Assembly (NCBI RefSeq): GCF_004785665.1
Contig: NZ_SRPJ01000009.1
Coordinates: 1-64,000 of the forward strand
Source of the DNA: Staphylococcus pragensis
Lineage (GTDB): Bacteria; Bacillota; Bacilli; Staphylococcales; Staphylococcaceae
Direction of reading: 5' to 3'
DNA: 64,000 nt
In this document: one piece after another, positions 45,936 to 57,403 of the stretch
How the letters are laid out: each line of letters begins with the position of its first letter
How positions within the stretch are numbered: position 1 is the first letter of the stretch
Notes under the pieces: generated by a model
What the model saw: only the letters and a program-made list of their open reading frames with translations
The model's database searches: none
What the model was told of the DNA's origin: nothing
Translations under genes and position numbers: made by a program

Positions 45936-47403
45936 TATCGTCATTTTCATTTTTTAAATCTCGATAATAAGAGGACAAATCAATTTGAAAACCATATTGT
46001 CTGCCTATACCTTCACCGAATCTATAACGCGACTTGCTTTGTCCACAATATCGTGTATTTCTTAATGCTTTATCAATCTTCCTTAAATTATGTGGTTGTG
46101 GTTGGTCATCTCGTTTCATCATCACTTTCCAAATTTCCATACTACATACTTTGTCACGCCATACATGAGCACCTGGTTTTGTATTTGGTAATTCAATCAA
46201 TTTACCGTCACCATATAATTTAATATAATCTTGGTCTATAACATCGTGAGCATATCTTCTTTTTTCTTCTAATGTTCTATACCAATAGTCAGATGGAATA
46301 GGACGCTCAAGAAACTCTTCAATTTCACCGACTAAAGCATCTTTTTCAGAATGCTCTTCTTGGACTTTCAATGCTGTTTCACTAGCTTCTTTATCTAATA
46401 ACAATACTTTATCGGTTGGATCATCATCAAAATAAACTTTAGCTTCAGCAAACATTTGTTGAACAATGTCTTGTGTTAAATCGTCAAATGGACTTTTAGT
46501 TGCTTTATTTTTATCTGTCGTAATAGGAAAGAAACGACGGTTACCTGTTTGGTCTTTTAGAAATTCATAATTATTTGTCGTACCTATAAACACACATTGG
46601 CGTGGATGTCGCTCAATACGTTTACCATATGAAGCTCTATAAATATCTACAATCGCACTAATGAAACTTTTAATATCTTCAATAGTAGACTTTTGAAATG
46701 CTGCGAGCTCTTCTATCTCACACAACCAGGAACCTTGTATTTTTTTATAGGACTCATCACCTTTAAACGTTTTTAAACTTTGGTTATACCAATGACCACC
46801 TAACTTACTTACTGTCGTAGACTTGCCATCACCTTGCCCGCCATATAGAATAATCATGGAATCGTATTTGATACCAGGATGATAAATTCTAGCAACCGCA
46901 CCCATCATCCATTTTTTAGTCACTTCACGATTATAATGATTATCTTCTGCACCTAAATAATCAATAAATAATGTTTCAATTCTTTCAATGCCGTCCCATG
47001 ATTTAGATTCAATCATCGACTTAATAGGATGGAATTTATTATGATAAGCTTCTTTTTCAATGACACTATCCATAATGTCACGACTAAATTGCACATTATA
47101 ATATCTATCTATATGAGAAATGACATGAGTTGTATCAATATCAGCCCAATAATAATTATTATCATCGTTGGTACGCCAATATGGTAGACGTTTTAGTTTA
47201 GTAATTTTTTCAAAGGAATCGTATTGTACTAACCCTTTTAAACTTTCATCATTTTCCATTATCAATTCTGCGTTTGCAGTGGTCTTTTTAAGGGCTTGTG
47301 TTGTGGCTGATCGTCTTAATTTACTACGCCAATCATCACTATTGGCCAAATAATTATTTTCATCAATCAACTCAAATACTTCTTCGTTGGTTACATCTTC
47401 CAA
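45916..47403 (-). CDS. rep: VapE-like replication protein (origin-binding helicase)
   Basis: A 495-residue virulence-associated E (VapE) type P-loop ATPase used by SaPIs as initiator helicase. Walker A GGQGDGKST (188-196), Walker B-like SWLCEIEEL (about 225-233), and FIGTTNNYEFLKDQTGNRRFFPI, a sensor/arginine segment, are present. The last codons (GTTGQ) are made of iteron sequence. TTG start with AGGAGG eight bases upstream. Follows the primase by 12 bases. Confidence 0.9.
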   Translation of the reverse strand: MEDVTNEEVFELIDENNYLANSDDWRSKLRRSATTQALKKTTANAELIMENDESLKGLVQYDSFEKITKLKRLPYWRTNDDNNYYWADIDTTHVISHIDRYYNVQFSRDIMDSVIEKEAYHNKFHPIKSMIESKSWDGIERIETLFIDYLGAEDNHYNREVTKKWMMGAVARIYHPGIKYDSMIILYGGQGDGKSTTVSKLGGHWYNQSLKTFKGDESYKKIQGSWLCEIEELAAFQKSTIEDIKSFISAIVDIYRASYGKRIERHPRQCVFIGTTNNYEFLKDQTGNRRFFPITTDKNKATKSPFDDLTQDIVQQMFAEAKVYFDDDPTDKVLLLDKEASETALKVQEEHSEKDALVGEIEEFLERPIPSDYWYRTLEEKRRYAHDVIDQDYIKLYGDGKLIELPNTKPGAHVWRDKVCSMEIWKVMMKRDDQPQPHNLRKIDKALRNTRYCGQSKSRYRFGEGIGRQYGFQIDLSSYYRDLKNENDDKGTTGQ

Positions 47404-47415
47404 ATAAAAACCTCC

Positions 47416-48288
47416 CTACTTGTTCTTACTATCTTTCTTCAAAATGCTTTTAAACGTACGATTAACTTCCTTTTGTTCAATTGGTGGCCTGCAAGTCATC
47501 GCCCATGCACTTACCAATCCGTAAACAAGATTAGCGTCTACATAACGACGCAATAGGTACCCTGTTAAAGAAGCTAATGTTTGGTTGCGTTCACCTTCAC
47601 CTACTCCAAATGCAATTTCGCGCCAATATGAACTATCACGTTTATTAAATTGATTTGAATACTTCACTGTTACAGGTTCATCATTAACTACCATCTTGTT
47701 TAATTCTTCTTTTTTTATTGCTGGTGCGTCATTATATTTAAAAATGTAAATTGAATCCTTTGATTTTTTGACTGGTAACGCCATAGATTGTGATGGTACA
47801 AAACTAGATTCATCTACTGGATAACCAATATAACGTGCTAATCCATTTGAATATTTCCGATAGTCTGATGCACTCACTGGCTCATTTAAAGGTACTATAA
47901 GGCGAATACGAGGCTTTTCGGCAGTATATGAATACGTTGTATGAAATACCCAAGATACATGTTCCAATTTAGCTTTCAGCACTTCATATAGACCTCTAAA
48001 ATCTTTGATTTCATCATAATCTAATGTGATTGCACTTCGGTTAATTAAAGTAGCATCACTACGATATTTACTAATGTTTTGATTGTCTTTTTCTATATCT
48101 TCAAAATCACCGTATACGCATAGGCCACGTTTATATTTATCTTCATTAATCATTGGTATTTGAAGCTTATTCAACCAATCTGACCAATTATATAAATCAA
48201 AACTACTACACGAATTTGAATACAAGTTTTTATATTGAACAATATGAATATTAAAGTTATTGTTTAACTTAACTTTTTGAAAATCCAA
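47416..48288 (-). CDS. pri: SaPI-type DNA primase
   Basis: 290 residues. The primase core has the acidic LDYDEI (metal site) and SYTAEKPRIRLIVPL (basic strand) of archaeo-eukaryotic-type primases. The C-terminal ~75 residues (GERNQTLASLTGYLLRRYVD... to FKSILKK) match PriCT-type domains. Precedes rep in the SaPI order. Confidence 0.88.
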   Translation of the reverse strand: MDFQKVKLNNNFNIHIVQYKNLYSNSCSSFDLYNWSDWLNKLQIPMINEDKYKRGLCVYGDFEDIEKDNQNISKYRSDATLINRSAITLDYDEIKDFRGLYEVLKAKLEHVSWVFHTTYSYTAEKPRIRLIVPLNEPVSASDYRKYSNGLARYIGYPVDESSFVPSQSMALPVKKSKDSIYIFKYNDAPAIKKEELNKMVVNDEPVTVKYSNQFNKRDSSYWREIAFGVGEGERNQTLASLTGYLLRRYVDANLVYGLVSAWAMTCRPPIEQKEVNRTFKSILKKDSKNK

Positions 48289-48310
48289 TTTTTGACCTCC
48301 AATGTATTAA

Positions 48311-48364
48311 AACAAGAGCAAAGATGTTATAATACAAATGGAGTATTTTCTTATTGCTCTTGTA
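48311..48364 (-). terminator. Terminator-like hairpin between 48383 gene and pri
   Basis: AAGAGCAA and TTGCTCTT arms around an AT-rich loop containing ATACAAATGGAGTAT. It may reduce read-through into pri and rep. Confidence 0.5.
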
Positions 48365-48382
48365 TTTAATAAAATTTATATA

Positions 48383-48715
48383 TTATGCGTTACTTTCGCT
48401 TTGGTCAGTTGGAAGTGACGCATTTTTTAATTCTTCTATTGCATTGTTATAGTGATGTTCCACTTGTTCAATCATTGAACTCACATCAGTAAAGATTGAA
48501 TTGATTACTGCAAGATAAACAAAATGATTTTGAATGCTTTCATTTGCAGTATATGCTGCTACTTGATCGTTAGACGCAACTAGCATTTTTTTATATTCCT
48601 CAGCACGTTCCTTTTCATCTGCTACTAAGTTTCTGAGTGCGTTGAGTTTAGAAGTTAAATCTGCACTTATTACCCCATCTTTGATTTCATGAATTTGATA
48701 TTTTAAATTTTTCAT
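48383..48715 (-). CDS. DUF1474-like island protein
   Basis: A 110-residue helical, acidic protein. Its size and position (between the small regulator genes and pri) and the VADEKERAEEYKKM coiled-coil segment fit the DUF1474 proteins of SaPIs. The family match is from memory and moderate. Role unknown. Confidence 0.6.
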   Translation of the reverse strand: MKNLKYQIHEIKDGVISADLTSKLNALRNLVADEKERAEEYKKMLVASNDQVAAYTANESIQNHFVYLAVINSIFTDVSSMIEQVEHHYNNAIEELKNASLPTDQSESNA

Positions 48716-48718
48716 TTA

Positions 48719-48919
48719 TTAATCCTCCCACTCAAAATTGTTTTCTATTTGCTGCATAACCCACTCACAGATGAATTGTAGTTGCTGTTCACGATTAAGT
48801 GTTTCTTTCCATTCTTGGTTGCCTTCTTCTACTATGTGAGTGTATTTTGTACGTTTATCTTTTAATGCATAATCAAGTGTTTTATAAATACTTTTTATTA
48901 CTTCAATATTATTGTTCAT
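48719..48919 (-). CDS. Small island protein, unknown function
   Basis: 66 residues, helical and acidic (KDKRTKYTHIVEEGNQEWKETLNREQQLQFICEWVMQQIENNFEWED). Start overlaps the end of the upstream membrane peptide by 11 bases. Followed three bases later by the DUF1474-like gene. Confidence 0.65.
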   Translation of the reverse strand: MNNNIEVIKSIYKTLDYALKDKRTKYTHIVEEGNQEWKETLNREQQLQFICEWVMQQIENNFEWED

Positions 48920-49067
48920 TTACTACTCCTCCATTTTCTTCAATATTTAATGCAGCAACCACACTACCTAACATGTGAATAGCAAAAGCTACATGTATTC
49001 CTAATAGCCAACCACTAAGGAATGAGATTGCTGAAATTAATATTAATTTGAATATAAATTTAGCCAT
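48909..49067 (-). CDS. 52-residue membrane peptide
   Basis: An ORF from ATG at 49067 with GGAGGTG five bases upstream. MAKFIFKLILISAISFLSGW begins one long hydrophobic region (about 4-40), then an acidic tail IEENGGVVNEQ. Overlaps the next gene start, so translationally coupled. It is a short single- or double-span membrane protein of unknown role in the early island operon. Confidence 0.65.
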   Translation of the reverse strand: MAKFIFKLILISAISFLSGWLLGIHVAFAIHMLGSVVAALNIEENGGVVNEQ

Positions 49068-49086
49068 TTTAACACCTCCAACGTTT

Positions 49087-49359
49087 TTATAAATATTTTT
49101 TGTGTTTTGCTTTTAAATACTTTTCAAACTGTTCTACGTTCACAAGCGTTAGCGTGCTGCTAATGTCGATATACATATCTTCAATTCCTAAATTGTCATC
49201 TTCATAAGACTTTAGAAGTCGGTAGCAAGTTGAGTAACTAATGTTGAAAATTTCACAGATTAGTTTCGGCTTTGCATACTTAACTGGGAATACTATTTGT
49301 TTTTCTTCAAGTGCTGTATTCTGCTTAGTCGGTAAATCTTGCAGCTTTACATGTGGCAT
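49087..49359 (-). CDS. Excisionase-like DNA-binding protein
   Basis: 90 residues with a helix-turn-helix AKPKLICEIFNISYSTCYRLLKSYE of Xis/MerR type in the middle. It stands second in the operon after the Cro-like gene, where SaPIs carry xis. The name is from position plus fold, so moderate. Confidence 0.65.
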   Translation of the reverse strand: MPHVKLQDLPTKQNTALEEKQIVFPVKYAKPKLICEIFNISYSTCYRLLKSYEDDNLGIEDMYIDISSTLTLVNVEQFEKYLKAKHKKYL

Positions 49360-49362
49360 AGT

Positions 49363-49572
49363 TTAGGCCTCCTCTTTTTCTTTAATTCCAAAAAACTCAT
49401 TAGGTGTAACTTTGAAATAGTCACACAACTTCATGACAATTTGCATATCTGGGCTTTTAGTTCTTTCATGATATAAACCATGAATTGTAGTTCTTGAAAT
49501 TCCAGTTTCTTTGCTTAATTTCAAAGCACTAACTCTATCTCTACCCATTAACATGCTTAAATTGTTGTTCAT
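49363..49572 (-). CDS. Cro-like regulator (Str type)
   Basis: 69-residue XRE helix-turn-helix protein: SALKLSKETGISRTTIHGLYHERTKSPDMQIVMKLCDYFKVTPNEFF. It diverges from the Stl-like repressor with operators between them, the SaPI stl/str switch. Confidence 0.85.
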   Translation of the reverse strand: MNNNLSMLMGRDRVSALKLSKETGISRTTIHGLYHERTKSPDMQIVMKLCDYFKVTPNEFFGIKEKEEA

Positions 49573-49601
49573 ATAAACACCACCTTTGTTAATGATAACT
49601 G

Positions 49602-49620
49602 TGTACTGTTAAAGAGTACA
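49602..49620. promoter_or_regulatory. Operator candidate, leftward side
   Basis: TGTACT-N7-AGTACA, a 6-bp inverted repeat 30 bases before the Cro-like gene. Probably bound by the Stl-like or Cro-like protein. Confidence 0.5.
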
Positions 49621-49689
49621 ATATAAAGTTAACACCTTACATATATTATTGTCAATAGTTTTAAAAGGTTTGTTATAACTTATTTTTGT

Positions 49690-49718
49690 TTGTATTCAAA
49701 TACAATGTGTTTTATTAT
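49690..49718 (+). promoter_or_regulatory. Promoter and operator of the Stl-like gene
   Basis: TTGTAT (49690-49695) and TATTAT (49713-49718) with a 17-base spacer. TTGTAT-TCAA-ATACAA (49690-49705) is an inverted repeat on the -35, a candidate autoregulatory operator. Confidence 0.55.
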
Positions 49719-49735
49719 AAAGTAGAGGTGAAAAA

Positions 49736-50440
49736 ATGAAATTTTCAAAACTTTTAAAAGATATTAGATTAGAAGAGAATATTTCAGTAAATAATCTTTC
49801 AAAGCTATCTGGTGTATCAAATGCTTATATAAGTAAATTAGAAAATGACAAAAGAAATTTCCCTACCATAAGAACTTTATACTTATTATTAGCTGGTTTA
49901 AAAAACTCAAAATTTAATGATCAATCAAAGTCATCTGAAGAAATAAATGACGAAATTAAGAAAATTCTATATAAGTTTTTATCTGCTGAAGATAGTGAAT
50001 TTGATAAAAAAGAATTTGAAAGTATCTATGAAAACTTCATTACTTTCTATGAAGATATGCATAAGAAAATTGACAATAAAGATGAGAAAAATAGAAAAAA
50101 GAACTTTTTTGAATATGAAGATAATGAAAATAAAAAACAATCTTTAAATTTAGAAAAACCTATAAATGATTTAGCTTTTCATCTAAATGATGATTTAAAC
50201 GAAAAGTTTTTCAATGGTGTATTATTAGATGATTATGACAAAAATACGATAAATGAAATTCTTCATTCCTTTTTAATTAATAAACTAAATCGTGAAAAAG
50301 ATTATTTAAGTGAAGATATTGAACAGTTACAAAAACAATTCAACGATTTCAGAAAAGACGCTATGCTAAATGAAAAACAATTAAACTTATTTGCCAATCA
50401 TAACAGTATTCAATCTCTCAAAGAAAACGATAAAAAATAA
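49736..50440 (+). CDS. Stl-like master repressor of the island
   Basis: 234 residues. N-terminal XRE helix-turn-helix (about 5-60: LEENISVNNLSKLSGVSNAYISKLENDKR), then a charged helical C-terminal region unlike phage CI. SaPI Stl proteins share this architecture and are relieved by a helper phage protein binding the C-terminal part. The inducing phage protein cannot be predicted from sequence. TAGAGGTG precedes the ATG. Confidence 0.85.
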   Translation: MKFSKLLKDIRLEENISVNNLSKLSGVSNAYISKLENDKRNFPTIRTLYLLLAGLKNSKFNDQSKSSEEINDEIKKILYKFLSAEDSEFDKKEFESIYENFITFYEDMHKKIDNKDEKNRKKNFFEYEDNENKKQSLNLEKPINDLAFHLNDDLNEKFFNGVLLDDYDKNTINEILHSFLINKLNREKDYLSEDIEQLQKQFNDFRKDAMLNEKQLNLFANHNSIQSLKENDKK

Positions 50441-50611
50441 CTAAAAGAGGTTTACATATGATATGCATTTATTAATAAAAGTTAAACTTATCATTTAAGG
50501 TGATGGTTCTATCGAACAATGTCTAATACACCATAATATATATAAGAAAATAATAAATTTTGGGAGTCACATACTGGTATAAAAATCTTTAAATTAAAAA
50601 GGGGTTATATC

Positions 50612-50779
50612 ATGAAAATTTTAAACTATAAAATAAATTATGAATATGATAGTGATTTATATACCGTTACTGCAAAAACAAATAATGGGAAAACTTTTAC
50701 TTATACATTTTCAGAAAATCGTACGTTAAAAGAAATTAGATACACATTAGAAAAAGTTGCAAAACAACTAGATAAATAG
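50612..50779 (+). CDS. 55-residue protein between repressor and integrase
   Basis: MKILNYKINYEYDSDLYTV..., ending KVAKQLDK, with AAAAAGGGG upstream. A small beta-beta-beta-helix pattern (EYDSDLYTVTAKTNNGKTFTYTF). A truncated relative of its first residues recurs at 51350. Function unknown. The stretch 50441-50611 before it shows nothing else. Confidence 0.65.
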   Translation: MKILNYKINYEYDSDLYTVTAKTNNGKTFTYTFSENRTLKEIRYTLEKVAKQLDK

Positions 50780-50830
50780 TTACTAAAATTCTTTTCTTAT
50801 CAACTACAATCATTCAAAAAGGAGTTTGTT

Positions 50831-51025
50831 ATGCTAATATTTATCATAATTTTATTTTTAATTAGCATTATATTATATGGACTAAGTTTCTTTTTAGCAC
50901 AAAACGAAGGTTTGTATTATAAGAAGAATTGTAGGACTATCTCGGTGCTTATATTAGCCATCGGAGTACTTTGTTTGATGGGCTATCTTATAAATTATAT
51001 ATCTTCAAACTATTTAGGAATTTAA
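50831..51025 (+). CDS. Small membrane protein
   Basis: 64 residues with two hydrophobic segments (about 1-22 and 37-58). AAAAAGGAG precedes the ATG. Unknown; may be a superinfection or phage-resistance factor by position, but this is a guess. Confidence 0.6.
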   Translation: MLIFIIILFLISIILYGLSFFLAQNEGLYYKKNCRTISVLILAIGVLCLMGYLINYISSNYLGI

Positions 51026-51136
51026 TATAGCATTACAATATTTGAATAACTACACTTGAACCATTAAGTGTTTATGAATTGGACTATTTTAATTAGCATC
51101 ATCTTAATGGTTCTAAATATACGGGAGGCATAAAAA

Positions 51137-51319
51137 GTGATTTTCGTTATAAGCTTTCTTATGATTTTATGGTGCATATGCTTAATATTGTTCTTATATA
51201 ACGTTTATATGTTTATAAAAACAGATGGTAGCATCATTACAAAAACTTATTCTACCTGGAGTATATTGTATGGTATATGTATAATAATCATCTTAATATT
51301 GCTATATAACTTTAAATAG
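51137..51319 (+). CDS. Small membrane protein
   Basis: 60 residues with two hydrophobic segments (about 1-25 and 42-58), GTG start after GGGAGG. A close layout to the preceding 64-residue gene but no obvious sequence similarity. Confidence 0.55.
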   Translation: MIFVISFLMILWCICLILFLYNVYMFIKTDGSIITKTYSTWSILYGICIIIILILLYNFK

Positions 51320-51349
51320 AAGACGAAAATTTTATTAAGGAGAATATAT

Positions 51350-51406
51350 TTGAGAATTTTAAATTGCAAAATAAAACTAAATAAAATTACTTTAGATGGA
51401 GTATAG
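51350..51406 (+). pseudogene. Truncated copy of the 50612 gene
   Basis: AAGGAG then TTG opens MRILNCKIKLNKITLDGV and a stop. The first eight residues match MKILNYKI of the 50612 protein. It looks like a decayed duplicate. Confidence 0.5.
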
Positions 51407-51512
51407 TACTTAAATAAACATCTTCCTAATCGATTAGAACTCAATGTTAATAGAACAAATACTTAATACTAGGGTGTCTCACGTACTTTTTAAAATTTTT
51501 GGAGGTGATCAT

Positions 51513-52727
51513 ATGTGGCATGAGAAATTTACTAATAAGCATGGCGAAGTTAAATATCGCTATTATGAGAAGTACAAAGATCCACTCACTAACAAATGGC
51601 GACGTACTAGCGTTGTGCTTAATAAAAATGGTAAGCAATCACAGAAAGAGGCTCAGAAACGCTTAAATGAGCGTATAGAGGCAAAGTTAAATGACAAGAC
51701 ACCTACTACACTTAAGACGCTAACTTTTCATGCTGCATGTGCTGAGTGGTTTGAACGTTATAAATTAGTATCTGGATCTAAACAATCAACTATTACTACT
51801 AAAAGCTATAAAGTGGCTCACATCAAAAGAAATATTGATAAAGATATTCTTGTTAAGAATATGAATGCTGATGTTATACAAGATTTAATTAACTCCTCGT
51901 TAAAAGATGGATTAAGCCATAAATTAGTTAAAGATGATTTAAGTATTATTAAAAATATACTCCGTTTTGCTCAAAAGAAATATAACATCACTGATATATC
52001 ATACATAGATAATGTTGTAATGCCTAAAAAAGCGACTACAAGAGAAGAAGTTAAAGCTAAACGTGAGAATTATTTAGAAATGACTGAAGTTCTAGCTATT
52101 GTTGAAGAATTAAAACGTATAGCAAATAAAAAGCGTGCTAGTTATATGAAAAGATCATACTTATTTACTGCTTACATAGTTGAATTTCAAGCATTAAATG
52201 GTATGAGAATTGGTGAACTCTTAGCAATTCAACCCGATAATATTGATTTTGAAAATAAGAAACTTGTTATAGATGGCACTATACACTGGCTCAAAGATGG
52301 TAACAAAATAGGTTTCAAAGATACCACAAAAACAGCATCATCTTACCGTACTATATCTTTAACTACTAGAAGTTGTGATATTTTACGTAAGGTTATGTTA
52401 GAGAATAAGAAAGCAGTTCAATGGGAAAATATGTATGTGGATAGGGGCTTTATTTTCACAAGTCATAGAGGCAATCCCTTACCTCTTACATCCATTAATA
52501 GAAACATACAACTAGCTACACAAAATATAGGGGTAGAAAAGCACGTGACAAGCCACACCATGCGTCACAGTCACATATCCTTATTATCACAATTAGGCGT
52601 GTCACTGCGTGCAATAATGGATCGTGTAGGGCATACAGACCATAAAACTACATTACAGATATACAGCCATGTTACTGAACAAATGGATAAAGATATGATG
52701 AATAAATTAGAAAAGGTAGGAAAATAG
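51513..52727 (+). CDS. int: Tyrosine integrase of the island
   Basis: 404 residues from MWHEKFTNKH with GGAGGTGATC upstream. N-terminal arm-binding and core-binding domains, then a catalytic domain with R in ALNGMRIGEL (about 231), H-x-x-R in TSHTMRHSH (about 348-351), H in GHTDHKTT and the nucleophile Y in QIYSHVTEQ (about 387). It reads toward attR and guaA, the usual SaPI layout. Confidence 0.95.
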   Translation: MWHEKFTNKHGEVKYRYYEKYKDPLTNKWRRTSVVLNKNGKQSQKEAQKRLNERIEAKLNDKTPTTLKTLTFHAACAEWFERYKLVSGSKQSTITTKSYKVAHIKRNIDKDILVKNMNADVIQDLINSSLKDGLSHKLVKDDLSIIKNILRFAQKKYNITDISYIDNVVMPKKATTREEVKAKRENYLEMTEVLAIVEELKRIANKKRASYMKRSYLFTAYIVEFQALNGMRIGELLAIQPDNIDFENKKLVIDGTIHWLKDGNKIGFKDTTKTASSYRTISLTTRSCDILRKVMLENKKAVQWENMYVDRGFIFTSHRGNPLPLTSINRNIQLATQNIGVEKHVTSHTMRHSHISLLSQLGVSLRAIMDRVGHTDHKTTLQIYSHVTEQMDKDMMNKLEKVGK

Positions 52728-52763
52728 AAAGCGAATAAGAAACCTGAATCTACGGAGTGTACT

Positions 52764-52799
52764 TGAGGTCAACTGTTGCGACGGTTGACCTATTTTTTA
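52764..52799 (+). terminator. Terminator of int
   Basis: AGGTCAAC and GTTGACCT arms with a T-run. Confidence 0.8.
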
Positions 52800-52824
52800 T
52801 GCCTAAATCTCAAAAACTTCCACC

Positions 52825-52845
52825 TTATGCCCTTATTCTGCCCTT
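52825..52845 (+). repeat. Subterminal repeat, right
   Basis: TTATGCCCTTATTCTGCCCTT, 18 of 21 identical to 38814-38834, 71 bases inside attR. Confidence 0.6.
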
Positions 52846-52870
52846 TTTTCTCAATTCAAAGCATAAAAAC

Positions 52871-52900
52871 AACCCTCTAACCATTGCGGTTAAAGGGTTT
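52871..52900 (-). terminator. Island-borne substitute terminator for guaA
   Basis: AACCCTCTAACC and GGTTAAAGGGTT arms with one mismatch, 16 bases beyond the guaA stop. It is a diverged copy of 38643-38672 inside the island. Confidence 0.85.
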
Positions 52901-52915
52901 TGTCATTCGTATATT

Positions 52916-54457
52916 CTATTCCCACTCAATTGTGCTAGGTGGCTTAGAAGTAATATCATAGACAACGCGGTTAACGTGGTCTACTTCGTTTACGATACGA
53001 CTAGAAATCTTTTGTAAGACTTCCCAATCGATACGCGCAAAGTCACTTGTCATACCGTCAATTGATGTTACTGCACGAATACCAATCGTATGATCATACG
53101 TACGGTAATCACCCATCACACCTACTGATTGAATGCCTGGTAACACTGTAAAGTATTGCCAAATCTCTCTTTCAAGACCTTCCTCACGGATAACTTCACG
53201 TAAAATCGCATCTGATTCACGCACGATTTCTAATTTATCTTCAGTAATTTCACCTAATACACGAATACCTAAACCTGGACCTGGGAATGGTTGTCTCCAT
53301 ACTAAATGTTCAGGAATGCCAAGTTCGATACCTAATGCACGTACTTCATCTTTAAATAATGTATTAATCGGTTCGATTAATTCAAACTCCATATCTTCTG
53401 GTAAACCACCAACATTATGGTGAGATTTAATCGTTTGTGCTGTTTTAGTACCTGATTCGATCACGTCAGTATAAAGTGTACCTTGTGCTAAGAAATCTAC
53501 GTCTGTTAACTTAGCCGCTTCATCATCGAACACATACACAAATTCGTTACCGATAATCTTACGTTTTTGTTCAGGGTCAGAAACACCTTTTAATTTCTCC
53601 ATAAAACGATCTTTAGCGTTCACACGAATGATATTCATATCGAAACCTTCGCCGAACTGCTCCATTACCATGTCTCCTTCACCTTTACGAAGTAAACCAT
53701 GGTCTACAAAGATACATGTAAGTTGATCGCCTATTGCTTTATGCAATAACACAGCAACTACAGAAGAATCTACGCCTCCACTCATGGCACATAGCACTTT
53801 ACGGTCTCCAACACGTTCACGAATCTTCTCAATTTCGATTTCGATAAAGTTTTCCATCGTCCATTCGCCTGTACAATTACAAACGCGACGTACGAAGTTT
53901 CTTAATAAGTCATTACCATATTCAGTGTGACGTACTTCTGGGTGGAATTGTACGCCATAAATACGACGTTCTTTATCTTCAATCGCTGCATAATTTGTAC
54001 TTGGACTATCTGCAATCACTTCGAAACCTTCTGGAATTTCAATAACTTTATCCGAGTGACTCATCCATACCGTTTGTTCCTCTGGTAAACCGAAGAATAA
54101 CTCATCAGATTTAGCATTAATGATTGCTTTACCATATTCACGCTCGTTTGCGCGTTCTACTTTTCCGCCTAAAAGTTTAGTCGTTAATTGCATACCGTAA
54201 CAAATACCAAGCACAGGAATGCCTAGATTATAAATCTCAGGATCAATTGTAAATGAACCTTCCTCATAAACTGAATTAGGTCCGCCTGAAAGGATAATAC
54301 CTTTAGGATTCATACGCTTGATTTCTTCGATAGAAATTTCATGATCATGCAATTCACTGTAAACGCCCATTTCACGAATACGACGCGTAATAAGTTGGTT
54401 ATATTGACTACCGAAGTCTAAGACAAGAATCAACTCTTGCTCTTTAGCCATTTCCAT
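52916..54457 (-). CDS. guaA: GMP synthase (glutamine-hydrolysing)
   Basis: Converts XMP to GMP using glutamine. Class I amidotransferase domain with catalytic Cys in GICYGMQ (C86) and FHPE (H172, E174), then the ATP pyrophosphatase P-loop SGGVDSS (226-232) and a C-terminal dimer domain ending STIEWE. 513 residues, full length. The island inserts in the last codons without changing them. AAAGGAGC is upstream of the ATG. Confidence 0.98.
   Translation of the reverse strand: MEMAKEQELILVLDFGSQYNQLITRRIREMGVYSELHDHEISIEEIKRMNPKGIILSGGPNSVYEEGSFTIDPEIYNLGIPVLGICYGMQLTTKLLGGKVERANEREYGKAIINAKSDELFFGLPEEQTVWMSHSDKVIEIPEGFEVIADSPSTNYAAIEDKERRIYGVQFHPEVRHTEYGNDLLRNFVRRVCNCTGEWTMENFIEIEIEKIRERVGDRKVLCAMSGGVDSSVVAVLLHKAIGDQLTCIFVDHGLLRKGEGDMVMEQFGEGFDMNIIRVNAKDRFMEKLKGVSDPEQKRKIIGNEFVYVFDDEAAKLTDVDFLAQGTLYTDVIESGTKTAQTIKSHHNVGGLPEDMEFELIEPINTLFKDEVRALGIELGIPEHLVWRQPFPGPGLGIRVLGEITEDKLEIVRESDAILREVIREEGLEREIWQYFTVLPGIQSVGVMGDYRTYDHTIGIRAVTSIDGMTSDFARIDWEVLQKISSRIVNEVDHVNRVVYDITSKPPSTIEWE
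52917..52930. repeat. attR, island direct repeat
   Basis: TATTCCCACTCAAT, identical to 38689-38702. On the minus strand it is the guaA end (codons for IEWE and the first two bases of TAG). Confidence 0.93.
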
Positions 54458-54630
54458 AATTGTGAAGCTCCTTTTAATTGATTTTTATGTAAATAATAGA
54501 GAAACGCTTTCCCCCACGCGCGTTTTTTAGTTATTTTGAAAAATGAACAACCTATTTTACAGACGCATGAGAAGAGAAAAGCGTTCTCTTAATGTTATCT
54601 AACAAGACTACCTAGATATTTCACTTTAAA

Positions 54631-57399
<2,769 letters not shown>

Positions 57400-57403
<4 letters not shown>

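Larger units (their letters stand above)
38689..52930. mobile_element. SaPI-like phage-inducible chromosomal island inserted in guaA
   Basis: 14.2 kb bounded by a 14-bp direct repeat at the guaA 3' end, a known SaPI site. From right to left: integrase, Stl-like repressor, divergent Cro-like and excisionase-like genes, DUF1474-type gene, primase, VapE-like replication protein, iteron origin, a LexA-controlled leftward operon ending in terS, and cargo. I see no structural, lysis or large-terminase genes. This is the standard SaPI plan and it appears intact. Using a helper phage for packaging is inferred from terS alone. Confidence 0.93.

Noticed and set aside
45726..46223. ORFs across the origin on both strands
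   Set aside because: They are built from iterons and AT-rich core, or are shadows of rep. They lack ribosome sites.
52757..53017. 86-codon plus-strand ORF over attR
   Set aside because: It spans int terminator, att repeat and the antisense end of guaA. No ribosome site.
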